Source: Lysinibacillus louembei (GTDB lineage Bacteria > Bacillota > Bacilli > Bacillales_A > Planococcaceae). From it: 64,000 nucleotides of DNA. The notes beneath the pieces were generated by a model. The model was not told where the DNA came from and ran no database searches. It saw nothing but the letters and a program-made list of their open reading frames with translations. The stretch lies in the NCBI RefSeq assembly GCF_033880585.1, contig NZ_CP137624.1, positions 860,001 to 924,000 on the forward strand, given 5' to 3'. Position 1 is the first letter of the stretch, and each line of letters begins with the position of its first letter. Shown one piece after another: positions 38,119-47,293 of the stretch. Both the position numbers and the translations under genes were made by a program.

Positions 38119-38588
38119 AAAGTATACGTAGAAAAAATAAAACGATATAAATTAAAAGGTAGCAATGAAAATGGAGGTACCAACATACAATTGTGTGAAG
38201 CACGTCCAAGTAATTTTATACACATCAAGGTGATACGATAACAAAAATGGGCAGTGTCTGCTTCCTTTGAGGGATGGAACTATCGTAGACAATGTGAAGG
38301 TAGCTTGTTGAAAATTGAACATTACGTCGAGAGGTACGGATTCCGTCATAGTTATGCACACTAACATGGGTAATAAGAGATGACAGCAGAACAAAGACTA
38401 TGTTTGAGTTGCCTTTTCTTATCTTGATACGTATATAAATAACAATATTCATCAAAATAAATTAAAGCCTCAATATATTTGTTGAATTATGGGTAATTAC
38501 TAAAATTTAACAATTTCCATGTAGGACGTATAAAACTAGCCAATACGCGTTTTTGTAAACCCATTGCAGATTAATAAATATGGAGCTA
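38119..38588. other. 470-bp gene-free stretch with decayed coding traces
   Basis: No complete gene is seen. A plus-strand run reads FEGWNYRRQCEGSLLKIEHYVERYGFR before a stop at about 38364, which looks like part of a decayed gene, perhaps transposase or recombinase. Otherwise AT-rich. Confidence 0.4.
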
Positions 38589-39185
38589 CTAATTGTAGCT
38601 CCACATCTCTCCTAAAAACTTCATTAGACGAAAATGAATCATTGAAAGCTTCTCCACACTTAACTGCTCATTCCCATTTGCTAGCCATTCTTGAATTACC
38701 CCTAAAACAGCTGAGGAAATAAAGGCACGTAAGTACTTAGAAAACTCCATATCCAGCTTATCCGCCTGTATCATGATTAAATTTTGCAAAATTTGCTCAC
38801 TAAAAATATTTTTTACTCCAATACTAAAGACCGGACTCCCTTGCTCCCCTAACAGCACACGAAAAAATGTCGCCTGCTCTTTTATATAGTGAATAACCTC
38901 AACAAATGGTGGATACAATTGCCCTGCCTGTATCGTATGTGTAGCATCCAGCAAGCGAATTTTTTGCACACACTCTGCTAAGTGATGCAATAGCTCCTGC
39001 TGTATATCCTCCATTACTGCAAATTTATCTGTGTAATGTAAGTAAAATGTACCACGGTTAATTTTAGCTGTTAATGCTAACTCCTTTACTGTGACGCGCT
39101 CAAAGCCTACCATTTCAATTTGTGAAATAAGTGCATGTTTAATTGCTTGCTTCGTTTCAGAATTCATTTTTTCATGTACTGACAT
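38589..39185 (-). CDS. TetR family transcriptional regulator
   Basis: A 198-residue repressor-like protein. The N-terminal HTH is MVGFERVTVKELALTAKINRGTFYLHYTDKFAVMEDI in pattern (about residues 25-60), followed by an all-helical ligand domain. It diverges from an ABC exporter (39301-41036) and so probably represses it and itself from the 115-bp shared gap. ATG 39185 has GGAGG 6 bases upstream; the frame extends to 39209. Confidence 0.9.
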   Translation of the reverse strand: MSVHEKMNSETKQAIKHALISQIEMVGFERVTVKELALTAKINRGTFYLHYTDKFAVMEDIQQELLHHLAECVQKIRLLDATHTIQAGQLYPPFVEVIHYIKEQATFFRVLLGEQGSPVFSIGVKNIFSEQILQNLIMIQADKLDMEFSKYLRAFISSAVLGVIQEWLANGNEQLSVEKLSMIHFRLMKFLGEMWSYN

Positions 39186-39300
39186 AAGACTCCTCCATTC
39201 ACTGAACATATGCTTATAATCTGTTGATTGTATTTGTCAAAATGCTAACGTAAAATTCAAAGCATATCAACACGATGTTCAATGAAAGGGAGAAAAGATT

Positions 39301-40029
39301 ATGGAGAACTATGCTATTTCATTAAATAATGTCGCCAAAAGCTTCCATCATAAACAGGTGATTGCACCGCTTTCCTTAACAATCCCAAAAGGTCAGCTCA
39401 TCGGTTTACTTGGACCTTCAGGCTGCGGAAAAACAACGCTTATTAAAATGGTGATGGGGATGTTAAAGCCTGATAATGGGGAAATTCAAGCTTTAGGTTT
39501 GCAAGTACCACATCGCCAATTGCTGATAGATATCGGCTATATGGCACAGGCAGATGCACTCTATCTAGATTTAACTGGTGAAGAAAATCTACAGTTCTTT
39601 GCGAAGCTTTACAAGCTATCTAAGCAGGAGCGAGCAGAACGCGTTGCTTATGCCGCACAGCTTGTCCGTTTAACGGATGATTTACACAATAAAGTAGGCA
39701 ATTATTCTGGCGGGATGAAGCGCAGATTATCTTTAGCGATTTCCCTGCTACAAAATCCGCCTTTATTGATTTTAGATGAGCCGACTGTTGGCATTGACCC
39801 TGTATTAAAAAAGGAAATTTGGTCAGAGCTTGTTCGCCTAAAAAATGATGAGCAAAAAACAATTTTAGTGACAACACATGCGATGGATGAAGCAGAGAAA
39901 TGCGACCAATTAATTATGCTGCGGGATGGACATATTATTGCCAAAGGGACTCCTCAAGCATTGAAAGCTCATTACGAGGCTCAGGATTTCGATGAAGTAT
40001 TTTTAAAGGCTGGAGGCGAGGTACTATGA
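39301..40029 (+). CDS. ABC exporter ATP-binding protein
   Basis: A 242-residue ATPase of the ABC-2 drug/antibiotic exporter type: Walker A GPSGCGKTT, signature NYSGGMKRRLSLAISL, Walker B LLILDEPTVGIDP and H-loop TTHAMDEAEKC. No membrane segment. It is first in a unit with the permease, whose ATG overlaps its end, and is probably controlled by the divergent TetR regulator. Substrate unknown. Confidence 0.92.
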   Translation: MENYAISLNNVAKSFHHKQVIAPLSLTIPKGQLIGLLGPSGCGKTTLIKMVMGMLKPDNGEIQALGLQVPHRQLLIDIGYMAQADALYLDLTGEENLQFFAKLYKLSKQERAERVAYAAQLVRLTDDLHNKVGNYSGGMKRRLSLAISLLQNPPLLILDEPTVGIDPVLKKEIWSELVRLKNDEQKTILVTTHAMDEAEKCDQLIMLRDGHIIAKGTPQALKAHYEAQDFDEVFLKAGGEVL

Positions 40030-41036
40030 GAATTGCTGCAATTGTGACACGAATTATACAACAAATGCGACGAGATCGCCGCACATTGGCACTCTTATTT
40101 CTTGCGCCATTGCTTGTCTTAACATTAATGTCCTTTATTTTTAACAGCAATGAAGCAAGCATCACTTTAGTTGTTTCTAATGACACAGCACCCTTAATTG
40201 ACAATCTTGAGGAAACAGATTTTCATATTATTGAGCAAGATAATTTTTCAGTGCAGCAATTAAAGGAGCTGCAATATGATGGCTGGCTCAATATGGAGCA
40301 AGGAAATATCCAGCTCACTTTATTAAATGACAATCCATCTACTGCAAAAATGCTGACAGCCAAACTAGCTCAAATCATGCAGCCAACAGCGGCTCACACA
40401 TTGTCAGCAGATTATGCTTATGGTGATAAAGATACAACAATTTTCGATACATTTAGCCCGATGCTTATTGGCTTTTTCGTCTTCTTTTTCGTTTTTTTAA
40501 TTACTGGCATTGCGCTATTAAAAGAACGTACATCAGGAACATTGGAACGCCTATTAGCAACACCGATTAAGCGCTATGAAATTGTAGCAGGCTATATGAT
40601 TGGCTACGGCTTGTTTGCCTTTTTACAAACAATTATTATCGTTTTATTTGGCATTTATGTATTGGATATTGTGCATGTTGGCTCGATTTGGCTTGTTTTA
40701 TTAATCAATATTGTTGTAGCACTAGTCGCACTATCATTAGGAGCCCTCTTATCCAGCTTTGCAACATCCGAATTTCAAATGATGCAATTTATTCCGTTAG
40801 TTATTGTGCCGCAAATATTTTTCTCAGGCATTTTTCCGCTTGATAGCATGGCAAACTGGCTGCAAAATATCGGTCATATTATGCCCCTTTACTACGCGGC
40901 AGATGCGCTGAATGGCGTTATGTACAAGGGCTACGCATTGAGTGATATTGCTCTAAACTTAACTGTGCTTGCTAGCTTCGCCATTGTCTTTATTGCACTG
41001 ACAATTGTTAGCCTGAAGAAATATCGGGTATTGTAG
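40026..41036 (+). CDS. ABC-2 type exporter permease
   Basis: A 336-residue membrane protein: one N-terminal helix (LALLFLAPLLVLTLMSFIF), a ~130-residue external domain, then five helices (LIGFFVFFFVFLITGIALL, IWLVLLINIVVALVALSLG, MQFIPLVIVPQIFFSGIFP). The segment LKERTSGTLERLLATPIKRYEIV is the classic ABC-2 coupling motif. It overlaps the ATPase gene by 4 bases. Confidence 0.92.
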   Translation: MRIAAIVTRIIQQMRRDRRTLALLFLAPLLVLTLMSFIFNSNEASITLVVSNDTAPLIDNLEETDFHIIEQDNFSVQQLKELQYDGWLNMEQGNIQLTLLNDNPSTAKMLTAKLAQIMQPTAAHTLSADYAYGDKDTTIFDTFSPMLIGFFVFFFVFLITGIALLKERTSGTLERLLATPIKRYEIVAGYMIGYGLFAFLQTIIIVLFGIYVLDIVHVGSIWLVLLINIVVALVALSLGALLSSFATSEFQMMQFIPLVIVPQIFFSGIFPLDSMANWLQNIGHIMPLYYAADALNGVMYKGYALSDIALNLTVLASFAIVFIALTIVSLKKYRVL

Positions 41037-41041
41037 AAGCT

Positions 41042-41512
41042 ATGTTGCTTATACTGCTTTTCTGTCTCGCTATTACATTGCACAATATTGAAGAAGCCAT
41101 TTGGCTACCGAAATGGTCACAGCAGGCTTCAAAATACCAAAAGCCCGTCACACCAAACGAGTTTCGATTTGCTGTCATTGTCATTACATTTTTCGCTTAT
41201 TTCTCTGCATTTAGCTTTAGCCATTTTCCACAGTCTAATTTGGCAAAATGGCTGTTCATCGGCTTTTTAGGCTCCATGATTCTCAATGCTATTTTCCCAC
41301 ATTTGATGGCAACTATTTTAATGAAAAGCTATGCACCTGGTCTTCTTACAGGCTTATTGCTCAATATACCAATCAATTCTCTCATTATTTATCAACTGTT
41401 TTCTAAAGGCTTGATTGTGTGGAGTGAGTTCTTCCTGTCCACATTAATTGTAGGTATTGCTTTATTAGCAATAATTCCTTTACTGTTTAAAATCGGCGAA
41501 AGATTATTTTAA
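41042..41512 (+). CDS. HXXEE-domain membrane protein
   Basis: A 156-residue membrane protein with the HXXEE motif near the N-terminus (LHNIEEAIWLPKW) and about five hydrophobic helices. The family is of unknown function. It starts 5 bases after the permease gene and so is probably part of the same TetR-controlled transcript. Confidence 0.8.
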   Translation: MLLILLFCLAITLHNIEEAIWLPKWSQQASKYQKPVTPNEFRFAVIVITFFAYFSAFSFSHFPQSNLAKWLFIGFLGSMILNAIFPHLMATILMKSYAPGLLTGLLLNIPINSLIIYQLFSKGLIVWSEFFLSTLIVGIALLAIIPLLFKIGERLF

Positions 41513-41557
41513 CAAGAAAACTAAAGTTATTTATGAGAAGGGACAGGAAACCTACCA

Positions 41558-41598
41558 AATATAAAGAAGCCAAGCAACTAGCTTGGTTTCTTTATATT
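41558..41598. terminator. Bidirectional terminator
   Basis: AATATAAAGAAGCCAAGC pairs with GCTTGGTTTCTTTATATT around AACTA (one mismatch). The right arm overlaps the last codons of the converging minus-strand gene. Confidence 0.8.
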
Positions 41599-42300
41599 CA
41601 AAAATATGCAAATCGTTAACACACTAACAAAAAATGAATCAATTACTCGCACTACCCATACACCATAGCTAGTAAATGGCATATAGGCAATCATGCCCCA
41701 AATTGCGGCATATACGAATGTTAAAACAGCTATCGCACCCCAAAAAGCAAATTTTCGTTTTAATGAAATCGTTGACTTATTTTTACTAACAGATGCTCTG
41801 TAACATACATAAATTAAAATAAGTGTCAGCCCTATAACGGTGCTGCCATGCTGTAAAAGCTTATAGAGTGGAATGGGTAAGCCATATGTTTCATTAAGCA
41901 TCAGAAGCTGTTCAACCATAAAGCCGGTACGATGTGTAAATGCATCCCATACAACATGTGTTAGCATCCCTAGCAATGCTGAATAACAAAAAACAATAGA
42001 TTTCCATGCTTTACTCCCTACTGTTTCACAATGAGTCGTATCCTGCAAAAAATTAGGCAAATGCGTTAAAATATTTTGCTGAACAAACTGACGATAAATC
42101 CAATACACACATATAACTAACGGAAGATTAAAGTAAAGAAAGCCTGCAAATGTATGCCCAATCTCCCCACCTGGTCGTCCTCTTAAAAAATATTCAAAAT
42201 CTGGCGCCATGCTTCCTAGAACGAGTGCGGCAAAATGAACATAGCGACTCCTTCGAGAAAAAGGCAATATTGCTGCCGGGTGTGCAAATGTTAAAGGCAT
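41578..42300 (-). CDS. DUF4184-type membrane protein
   Basis: A 240-residue protein with about six hydrophobic helices. The N-terminus TFAHPAAILPFSRRSRY and GSMAPDFEYFLRG, together with the conserved His/Asp pattern (VWDAFTHRTGF), identify the DUF4184 family, related to membrane-bound hydrolases (YdjM type). Role unknown. It is last of a three-gene minus-strand run (Nudix, hypothetical, this gene). Confidence 0.82.
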   Translation of the reverse strand: MPLTFAHPAAILPFSRRSRYVHFAALVLGSMAPDFEYFLRGRPGGEIGHTFAGFLYFNLPLVICVYWIYRQFVQQNILTHLPNFLQDTTHCETVGSKAWKSIVFCYSALLGMLTHVVWDAFTHRTGFMVEQLLMLNETYGLPIPLYKLLQHGSTVIGLTLILIYVCYRASVSKNKSTISLKRKFAFWGAIAVLTFVYAAIWGMIAYMPFTSYGVWVVRVIDSFFVSVLTICIFLNIKKPS

Positions 42301-42312
42301 AGTTATAACTCC

Positions 42313-42708
42313 TTACTTAAGTAATACTTCAAAATACCTCAAAAACTGCTCATCGTTTACTATACGATAGCCGCGCGTGCTTTTGAATGGTACAACAATA
42401 ATATTTGGCGCAACAAGATAAAGGGTATTTGAAGCATTCCAATTAATACGATACACAGTGTCCAATATGTCATAGGAGCTATTTTTTATTTTCTTCAGTT
42501 TTAAGTTTTCGATATATGTAGCTATTTCAGCCTGTTGTTCCTTTGTTACTGTAATGCTCTCAAAGCTTATACCTTCTACCTTTTCAACAGTAAACTTTGT
42601 CGAAATGCTCTCTACCTTTAATAAGCCTTTTACTGTATCTGTCTTAAAATACACAACCGATATTGCGATAACAAATACTAATAGGGTGATGGAAAGTAAT
42701 TTTTTCAA
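42313..42708 (-). CDS. Hypothetical membrane-anchored protein
   Basis: A 131-residue protein with one N-terminal hydrophobic segment (LLSITLLVFVIAISVVYF), either an uncleaved anchor or a signal peptide, and a ~105-residue outer part with alternating strands (RINWNASNTLYLVAPNIIVVPF). No family is recognised. It lies 12 bases before the DUF4184 gene and 15 after the Nudix gene, so co-transcription is likely. Confidence 0.7.
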   Translation of the reverse strand: MKKLLSITLLVFVIAISVVYFKTDTVKGLLKVESISTKFTVEKVEGISFESITVTKEQQAEIATYIENLKLKKIKNSSYDILDTVYRINWNASNTLYLVAPNIIVVPFKSTRGYRIVNDEQFLRYFEVLLK

Positions 42709-42723
42709 TACAAAACCTCCCTG

Positions 42724-43344
42724 TTATTCAATTATCTTTTTTAACTCCATTAAAACATTAGATATATAGGCATTAGTATGAGGTAAAAAATCACCTTTAG
42801 CTACTCGTCTATCTACTTCAACTTGTCTCAGCTTCTTATCTACTACGATACCTGTAGCGCAAATATTCTCTATTTTCCCAAACCATAACTGTTCAAATAA
42901 CGCTAACTCTACCTTCATTATGCCTACGACTTCTTCCATTTGAAATGTGTAATTTAGCGGATTGGGTATGTTATAAAAAAATATATGTGCCAATTCCCTA
43001 TCAATGATGATGTCTTGAATAATTTCATCCTGTATACACCCAATATAAATTAAATCCTCTAGTGCTAAATCTATGCCTAGCTCTTCATGCACTTCCCTAA
43101 TACCATCTGCAACATTTTCCTCTGCATTGATATACCCTGCTGCTGTTATGTCTAACAGATTCGAATAATCCTTCTTTTCAGCACATCTCATTTGAAAATG
43201 AAGAAAATGTTTATCCTCCTCTTTGCTAATAAACCAACAATGGAATGTTTCGTGCCATAGTCCTTTGCTATGCACCTCTTCTCTTGTGGCTATCCCTGTA
43301 TGCTTTCCATGATGATCAAAAACCTTTAATAATTCTGTGTCCAT
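42724..43344 (-). CDS. Nudix hydrolase, IPP-isomerase-like
   Basis: A 206-residue cytoplasmic enzyme. The Nudix box is complete: GYINAEENVADGIREVHEELGI (G-x5-E-x7-REVHEELGI). The N-terminus (VFDHHGKHTGIATREEVHSKGLWHETFHCWFI) matches the isopentenyl-diphosphate-isomerase-like branch of Nudix proteins common in Firmicutes. Substrate unknown. Confidence 0.85.
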   Translation of the reverse strand: MDTELLKVFDHHGKHTGIATREEVHSKGLWHETFHCWFISKEEDKHFLHFQMRCAEKKDYSNLLDITAAGYINAEENVADGIREVHEELGIDLALEDLIYIGCIQDEIIQDIIIDRELAHIFFYNIPNPLNYTFQMEEVVGIMKVELALFEQLWFGKIENICATGIVVDKKLRQVEVDRRVAKGDFLPHTNAYISNVLMELKKIIE

Positions 43345-43428
43345 TTTCTCACCTCTACAAATTCGTCTTGTTGCGTATAAGACGATGCAACCATGTAGAG
43401 AGATACAATTTTGTTAGAGAAAGATGGA

Positions 43429-43460
43429 AAACCTGCTCAGATGCATATTTGAGCAGGTTT
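43429..43460. terminator. Terminator between Nudix gene and rqcP-CWC unit
   Basis: AAACCTGCTCA and TGAGCAGGTTT form a perfect 11-bp stem with a 10-base loop. The 115 bases between it and the CWC gene hold no clear gene. Confidence 0.7.
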
Positions 43461-43576
43461 CATACACTTTATTTTTTTGCCTGAAAATCATAGGTATTAT
43501 CTATCAATATTCCTCTACTCTAGTAGGCAATACGAGAAAAATATTGCACTTATTCGCTAGACATATGCCTACTTTT

Positions 43577-43753
43577 TCACATATTATGCTTCCTATACTC
43601 CTCCAAGCACTTCTCACAAATACAGCTTGTCGGATTTTCTGATAGCATTTCCTTTGGGAAATTTGCTGTCATGCACCAGCAGTCACCTTTTTGACTCGCA
43701 ACACCACAATGATTGTTGCCGCCGCATAGCGGGCATTGTTTTTCATCTGCCAT
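43577..43753 (-). CDS. Cysteine-rich CWC family small protein
   Basis: A 58-residue protein with eight cysteines in a zinc-ribbon-like layout: CPLCGGNNHC near the N-terminus, then DCWC, and a C-terminal CICEKC. CPLCGxNxC...CWC...FPKEML is the hallmark of the CWC family (function unknown, probably metal-binding). GAGGA lies 8 bases before the ATG, which begins 4 bases after the rqcP stop, so it is the last gene of that operon. Confidence 0.8.
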   Translation of the reverse strand: MADEKQCPLCGGNNHCGVASQKGDCWCMTANFPKEMLSENPTSCICEKCLEEYRKHNM

Positions 43754-43757
43754 ATGC

Positions 43758-44048
43758 TTAGTCCTCGTCGTCGATAAACTCTGGCTCGATTTTTTCTAGG
43801 CGCTCTTCCTTTAAAATCGTGAACATATTTGCTGCATCTTCCTTGCGAGCATTTTCGTTTAGCTGCTCAACGCGGGCTGTCACAATTTTTTGCCCGAAGC
43901 GGATTGCTAGCTCGTCACCAACCTTTACTGTGCTGCTTGCCTTCGCTACTTTGTCATTAATTGTAATACGCCCTTGTACTGCAACTTCCTTTGCTAGCGT
44001 ACGGCGTTTAATTAATCTTGATACTTTTAAAAATTTATCTAATCGCAT
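43758..44048 (-). CDS. rqcP: RQC P-site tRNA-stabilising factor (S4 domain)
   Basis: A 96-residue S4-domain protein, YabO of Bacillus. MRLDKFLKVSRLIKRRTLAKE and GRITINDKVAKASSTVKVGD make up the S4 fold. In Bacillus RqcP works with RqcH in C-terminal alanine tailing on stalled 50S subunits. It starts 2 bases after the mazG stop, with GGGAG 8 bases before the ATG. Confidence 0.94.
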   Translation of the reverse strand: MRLDKFLKVSRLIKRRTLAKEVAVQGRITINDKVAKASSTVKVGDELAIRFGQKIVTARVEQLNENARKEDAANMFTILKEERLEKIEPEFIDDED

Positions 44049-44050
44049 AA

Positions 44051-45514
44051 TTATTCTCCCTTTTCCTGCTTTTTTGCCTCATTCCAAAAGGCGTCTAATT
44101 GTTCTAACGTGAATGCTGTGAAATCTTGTCCACTCGCCTTTACTTGCTGCTCCACATAGCCAAAGCGACGGGCAAATTTTTCATTTGCATGAATCATTGC
44201 TTCCTCTGGGGAAATTTTATAGAAGCGTGCAATATTCACTAATGTAAATAAGACATCACCGAATTCATCAAGGCGTGAATTTGCTGAGCCTTCTGTAATC
44301 TCTTTGCGGAATTCCTGCCATTCCTCCGCAAATTTGTCCCATGCATCATCAGCATTTGGCCAGTCAAAGCCAACAGATGCCGCCTTCTTTTGGTAATTAT
44401 AAGATGTTTGCAATGATGAGTCTACACGGTATTCGCCTGCTAAAAGCGGCTCCTCTGACTCACCCTTTTCCTGACGCTTAATTGCCTCCCAATTTGCTAC
44501 AACTGCATCGGCATCCTCTGCTGATACATCGCCGAAAACATGTGGATGACGACGAATCATTTTTTCGCTAACTGATGCCAGCACTTCCTCTAAATTAAAA
44601 TAGCCGTTATCTTCACCAATTTGCGCATGTAAAAATACTTGTAACAGGACATCGCCTAGCTCCTCGACCATTGCGAAATCATCTTCCGAATCAACAGCCG
44701 CTAAAAACTCATGTGTTTCCTCAATTAAATATTTTTTCAATGATTCATGTGTTTGCTTGCGATCCCAAGGACAGCCATTTGGTCCGCGCAATACCGCAAT
44801 AATACGGCGCAATGTCGTCCAATCACGCAGTGCATCCTCGTCTGTTGTTACAGGTGGCACGTAGACGGTTGTCAAATTGTTCAGCTCTGCCGCTTGGTCT
44901 AACTCGTATAGTGGTACCGTCACTAACTTTTCCTGAGATGAGCCTGCTGCTGTCACGATCGTCACAGGATAATCATCGCGATACTTCTCCATTAATGTGA
45001 GCTTGACCTCTGAGGCACTGAACTCATCATATACTTGTGCAATTAAAATATGCTGACGCATGTTCAGTTCATCCATCGTCAAGTTTGTGCCATCTAATAA
45101 TTGAAAGCCTTCGATTGGATCAATTTGCAGTGCAGTAAAAATTGGGTCGAGGAAGCTTTGTCCCCCCTCAATTTTCAACGCAATTTGTCCATTGCGGGCT
45201 GCCTCAATTAAATGCTGTACCGTTTGCTCTGCAACAAGCGGATGTCCTGGTACTGCATATAATATCGGCTCATGCTGTACTGCTTCCATTAAATATGTAG
45301 CGATTTCCTCATAAACAGGCTGGAATGTATCATGCTTTTCATAAATAGCATCGAAGCTATGAAATTCGATACCTCCCGCTGTCAAATCCTTGATAACAGG
45401 ATGATCGAGCGTGCGTACATATAGCTTTTGAGCTTTTGTTAATTTTTTATAAATGCCTAGTGGGAGCTGCTCAAAATCAGCTGCGCCTAAGCCGATTACT
45501 GTTAATTCATTCAT
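44051..45514 (-). CDS. mazG: Methyltransferase/MazG pyrophosphohydrolase fusion (YabN)
   Basis: A 487-residue two-domain protein. The N-terminal part (to about 220) is a tetrapyrrole (SAM-dependent) methylase fold (LTVIGLGAADFEQLPLGIY, YAVPGHPLVAEQTV). The C-terminal half has two MazG repeats: NGCPWDRKQTHESL, EELGDVLLQVFLHA with the metal-binding E/D pattern, and DEFGDVLFTLVNIAR. It hydrolyses NTPs or aberrant nucleotides. ATG 45514 has TAGGA upstream at workable spacing. In B. subtilis this is yabN. Confidence 0.92.
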   Translation of the reverse strand: MNELTVIGLGAADFEQLPLGIYKKLTKAQKLYVRTLDHPVIKDLTAGGIEFHSFDAIYEKHDTFQPVYEEIATYLMEAVQHEPILYAVPGHPLVAEQTVQHLIEAARNGQIALKIEGGQSFLDPIFTALQIDPIEGFQLLDGTNLTMDELNMRQHILIAQVYDEFSASEVKLTLMEKYRDDYPVTIVTAAGSSQEKLVTVPLYELDQAAELNNLTTVYVPPVTTDEDALRDWTTLRRIIAVLRGPNGCPWDRKQTHESLKKYLIEETHEFLAAVDSEDDFAMVEELGDVLLQVFLHAQIGEDNGYFNLEEVLASVSEKMIRRHPHVFGDVSAEDADAVVANWEAIKRQEKGESEEPLLAGEYRVDSSLQTSYNYQKKAASVGFDWPNADDAWDKFAEEWQEFRKEITEGSANSRLDEFGDVLFTLVNIARFYKISPEEAMIHANEKFARRFGYVEQQVKASGQDFTAFTLEQLDAFWNEAKKQEKGE

Positions 45515-45522
45515 CATTTTTC

Positions 45523-47106
45523 CTACTTTCTTTGATTCAGCCACAATTGGTATAGTGCCATCCGACGACCAAATGGAATTAAAAACCATTCCTTTTCCTT
45601 TAGTACACGGCTTTTCGCAAGTATCGTCATAAACGTAGCTGCACCTACTGAAATTAAAATCACACTCATCATCGCAGCCTGCATACGCCCATCTACTGCA
45701 CTAAGCAATATGGAGCAAATAAAAGCACTCGCCTCTACTACTACAATCATCGCCATGCTTGCCAGTGCAAGCGTCTTGTAAAAGGCATTCGGTGCTAATC
45801 GAACATTGACAATTCGCTTTACATATAGCATAAGGAAAATCGCACTAAGGAACAAGCCAAAATCACTGGCGAATGCTGCACCACTAATGCCAATGAGCGG
45901 GAGCAACCATATATTGCCTAGCCATTTTACAATAAAGCCTGCAATCACTATCAATGCAGGTACTTTCAATTTTCCATAGCCTTGCAAAATCGCTGTGAAT
46001 GTTAAAATAATTGAAAACGGAATAATTTGCACAACCACAACCATTAAAACCGTTGATAGGTCTGTTGTTGTAAATAGCAGCTCATTGACATATGGCATCG
46101 TAATAACTAATCCGAGTGCGGCTGCCGTTCCAAATAATAGTGCTGTACGATATGTCAGCTGTACAAATGGAATTGCTCCCCGCCCCGCTGTTTTTACTTT
46201 TTGCGCAATGAGTGGCACAATGGCTAACGATAGCGATGAAGCAATCACGACACCTAGCTGGACAAGTGGCTGCCCTCGATCATAAATTCCCTTTTGTGCC
46301 ATTGCCTGCTCCGTCAGCATTCCTTGCTCTAGCAGCGCTGTATAAACCGTAAAGGAATCCACTAGCTGAAAGCCTAATAGCATTAAGCTGCTTAAGCTGA
46401 CACTTAAGCTAAACAATGTTACATCTTTAATAATCGGCCATGCATTTATTTTTGTAGCATGTCGCACAGGCTCAAATTGTTTACGCATATAGATGAGCAG
46501 AAGTGCTATGCCTGCAATTTCCCCGACTACCGCACCCAACACCGCCATATTGCCTGCTGCATAAATCGACTTCGATGTTTGCATCACTAACAATGTGCCA
46601 CCTAAAATGACGAAGACACGAATCAATTGCTCAAACACCTGTGCATAAGCAACAGGCTCCATTACACCCTTGGCTTGGAAAGCTCCCTTTAATAAAGCAA
46701 GTGTCGGCATACAAAGTGTCACAAATGCGCCCGTCTGCAATAACGGTTCTAGTTTGTCATCACCCATCCATTGTGCCAATGTCTGTGCACCAAAAAATAA
46801 TAAACTAAAAAACAAAACAGAAAGAACTGTTAAATAGCTAAAAATAACTTTAGAAATTGCCCGTCGTACACTTACATCCGTCGTATCTGCCAGCATTTTC
46901 GAAATCGCTACGGCAAAGCCACCAGATGTCCATACAACAAAAAATGAAATAAAGGGATACACTTGATGATAAACGTAAAACCCTTCATCCCCAACTAAAT
47001 TTTGAAAAGGCACGCGATAAACCGCACTCAGCACTTTTACTAAAAGTGCTGCTAGCGTCAATAAAAGCGCACCTCTCATATATTTTTTCATTCCATATTG
47101 CGTCAT
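45523..47106 (-). CDS. yabM: SpoVB/MurJ-type polysaccharide flippase (YabM-like)
   Basis: A 527-residue integral membrane protein with about 14 helices of the MVF/MATE-like flippase superfamily. The N-terminus GALLLTLAALLVKVLSAVYRVPFQNLVGDEGFYVY is the shared SpoVB/YtgP/YabM signature. It probably flips lipid-linked wall or spore-cortex precursors. GGAAGGG lies 9 bases before the ATG; the stop is 9 bases before mazG. Position between spoVT and mazG matches Bacillus yabM. Confidence 0.9.
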   Translation of the reverse strand: MTQYGMKKYMRGALLLTLAALLVKVLSAVYRVPFQNLVGDEGFYVYHQVYPFISFFVVWTSGGFAVAISKMLADTTDVSVRRAISKVIFSYLTVLSVLFFSLLFFGAQTLAQWMGDDKLEPLLQTGAFVTLCMPTLALLKGAFQAKGVMEPVAYAQVFEQLIRVFVILGGTLLVMQTSKSIYAAGNMAVLGAVVGEIAGIALLLIYMRKQFEPVRHATKINAWPIIKDVTLFSLSVSLSSLMLLGFQLVDSFTVYTALLEQGMLTEQAMAQKGIYDRGQPLVQLGVVIASSLSLAIVPLIAQKVKTAGRGAIPFVQLTYRTALLFGTAAALGLVITMPYVNELLFTTTDLSTVLMVVVVQIIPFSIILTFTAILQGYGKLKVPALIVIAGFIVKWLGNIWLLPLIGISGAAFASDFGLFLSAIFLMLYVKRIVNVRLAPNAFYKTLALASMAMIVVVEASAFICSILLSAVDGRMQAAMMSVILISVGAATFMTILAKSRVLKEKEWFLIPFGRRMALYQLWLNQRK

Positions 47107-47205
47107 CGTTACAACCCTTCCTCATCTATACGAGTGCCTACAGTATAGCATGAATACAGCAGCTCTCGTAGAAGGACTGTTTTGCTCAGGAGAAGTTGCG
47201 CCTCG

Positions 47206-47239
47206 AAATTGTGTGAGAATTGTGTGTGTGCCTGGCACC
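47206..47239 (+). repeat. 34-bp dispersed repeat, copy 2
   Basis: Matches the copy at 19346-19379 except one base (T for C in the spacer before GTGCCTGGCAC). It lies between yabM and spoVT, on the opposite strand. Confidence 0.75.
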
Positions 47240-47293
47240 GCATAACAAAAAACCACCAAATGAGCTCATTCGCTGCATCCAGTGGCTTTGGAA

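Noticed and set aside
43505-43571. Long-range inverted repeat GTAGGC/GCCTAC near the CWC gene
   Set aside because: Short arms with a loop of over 40 bases; no second feature supports it.
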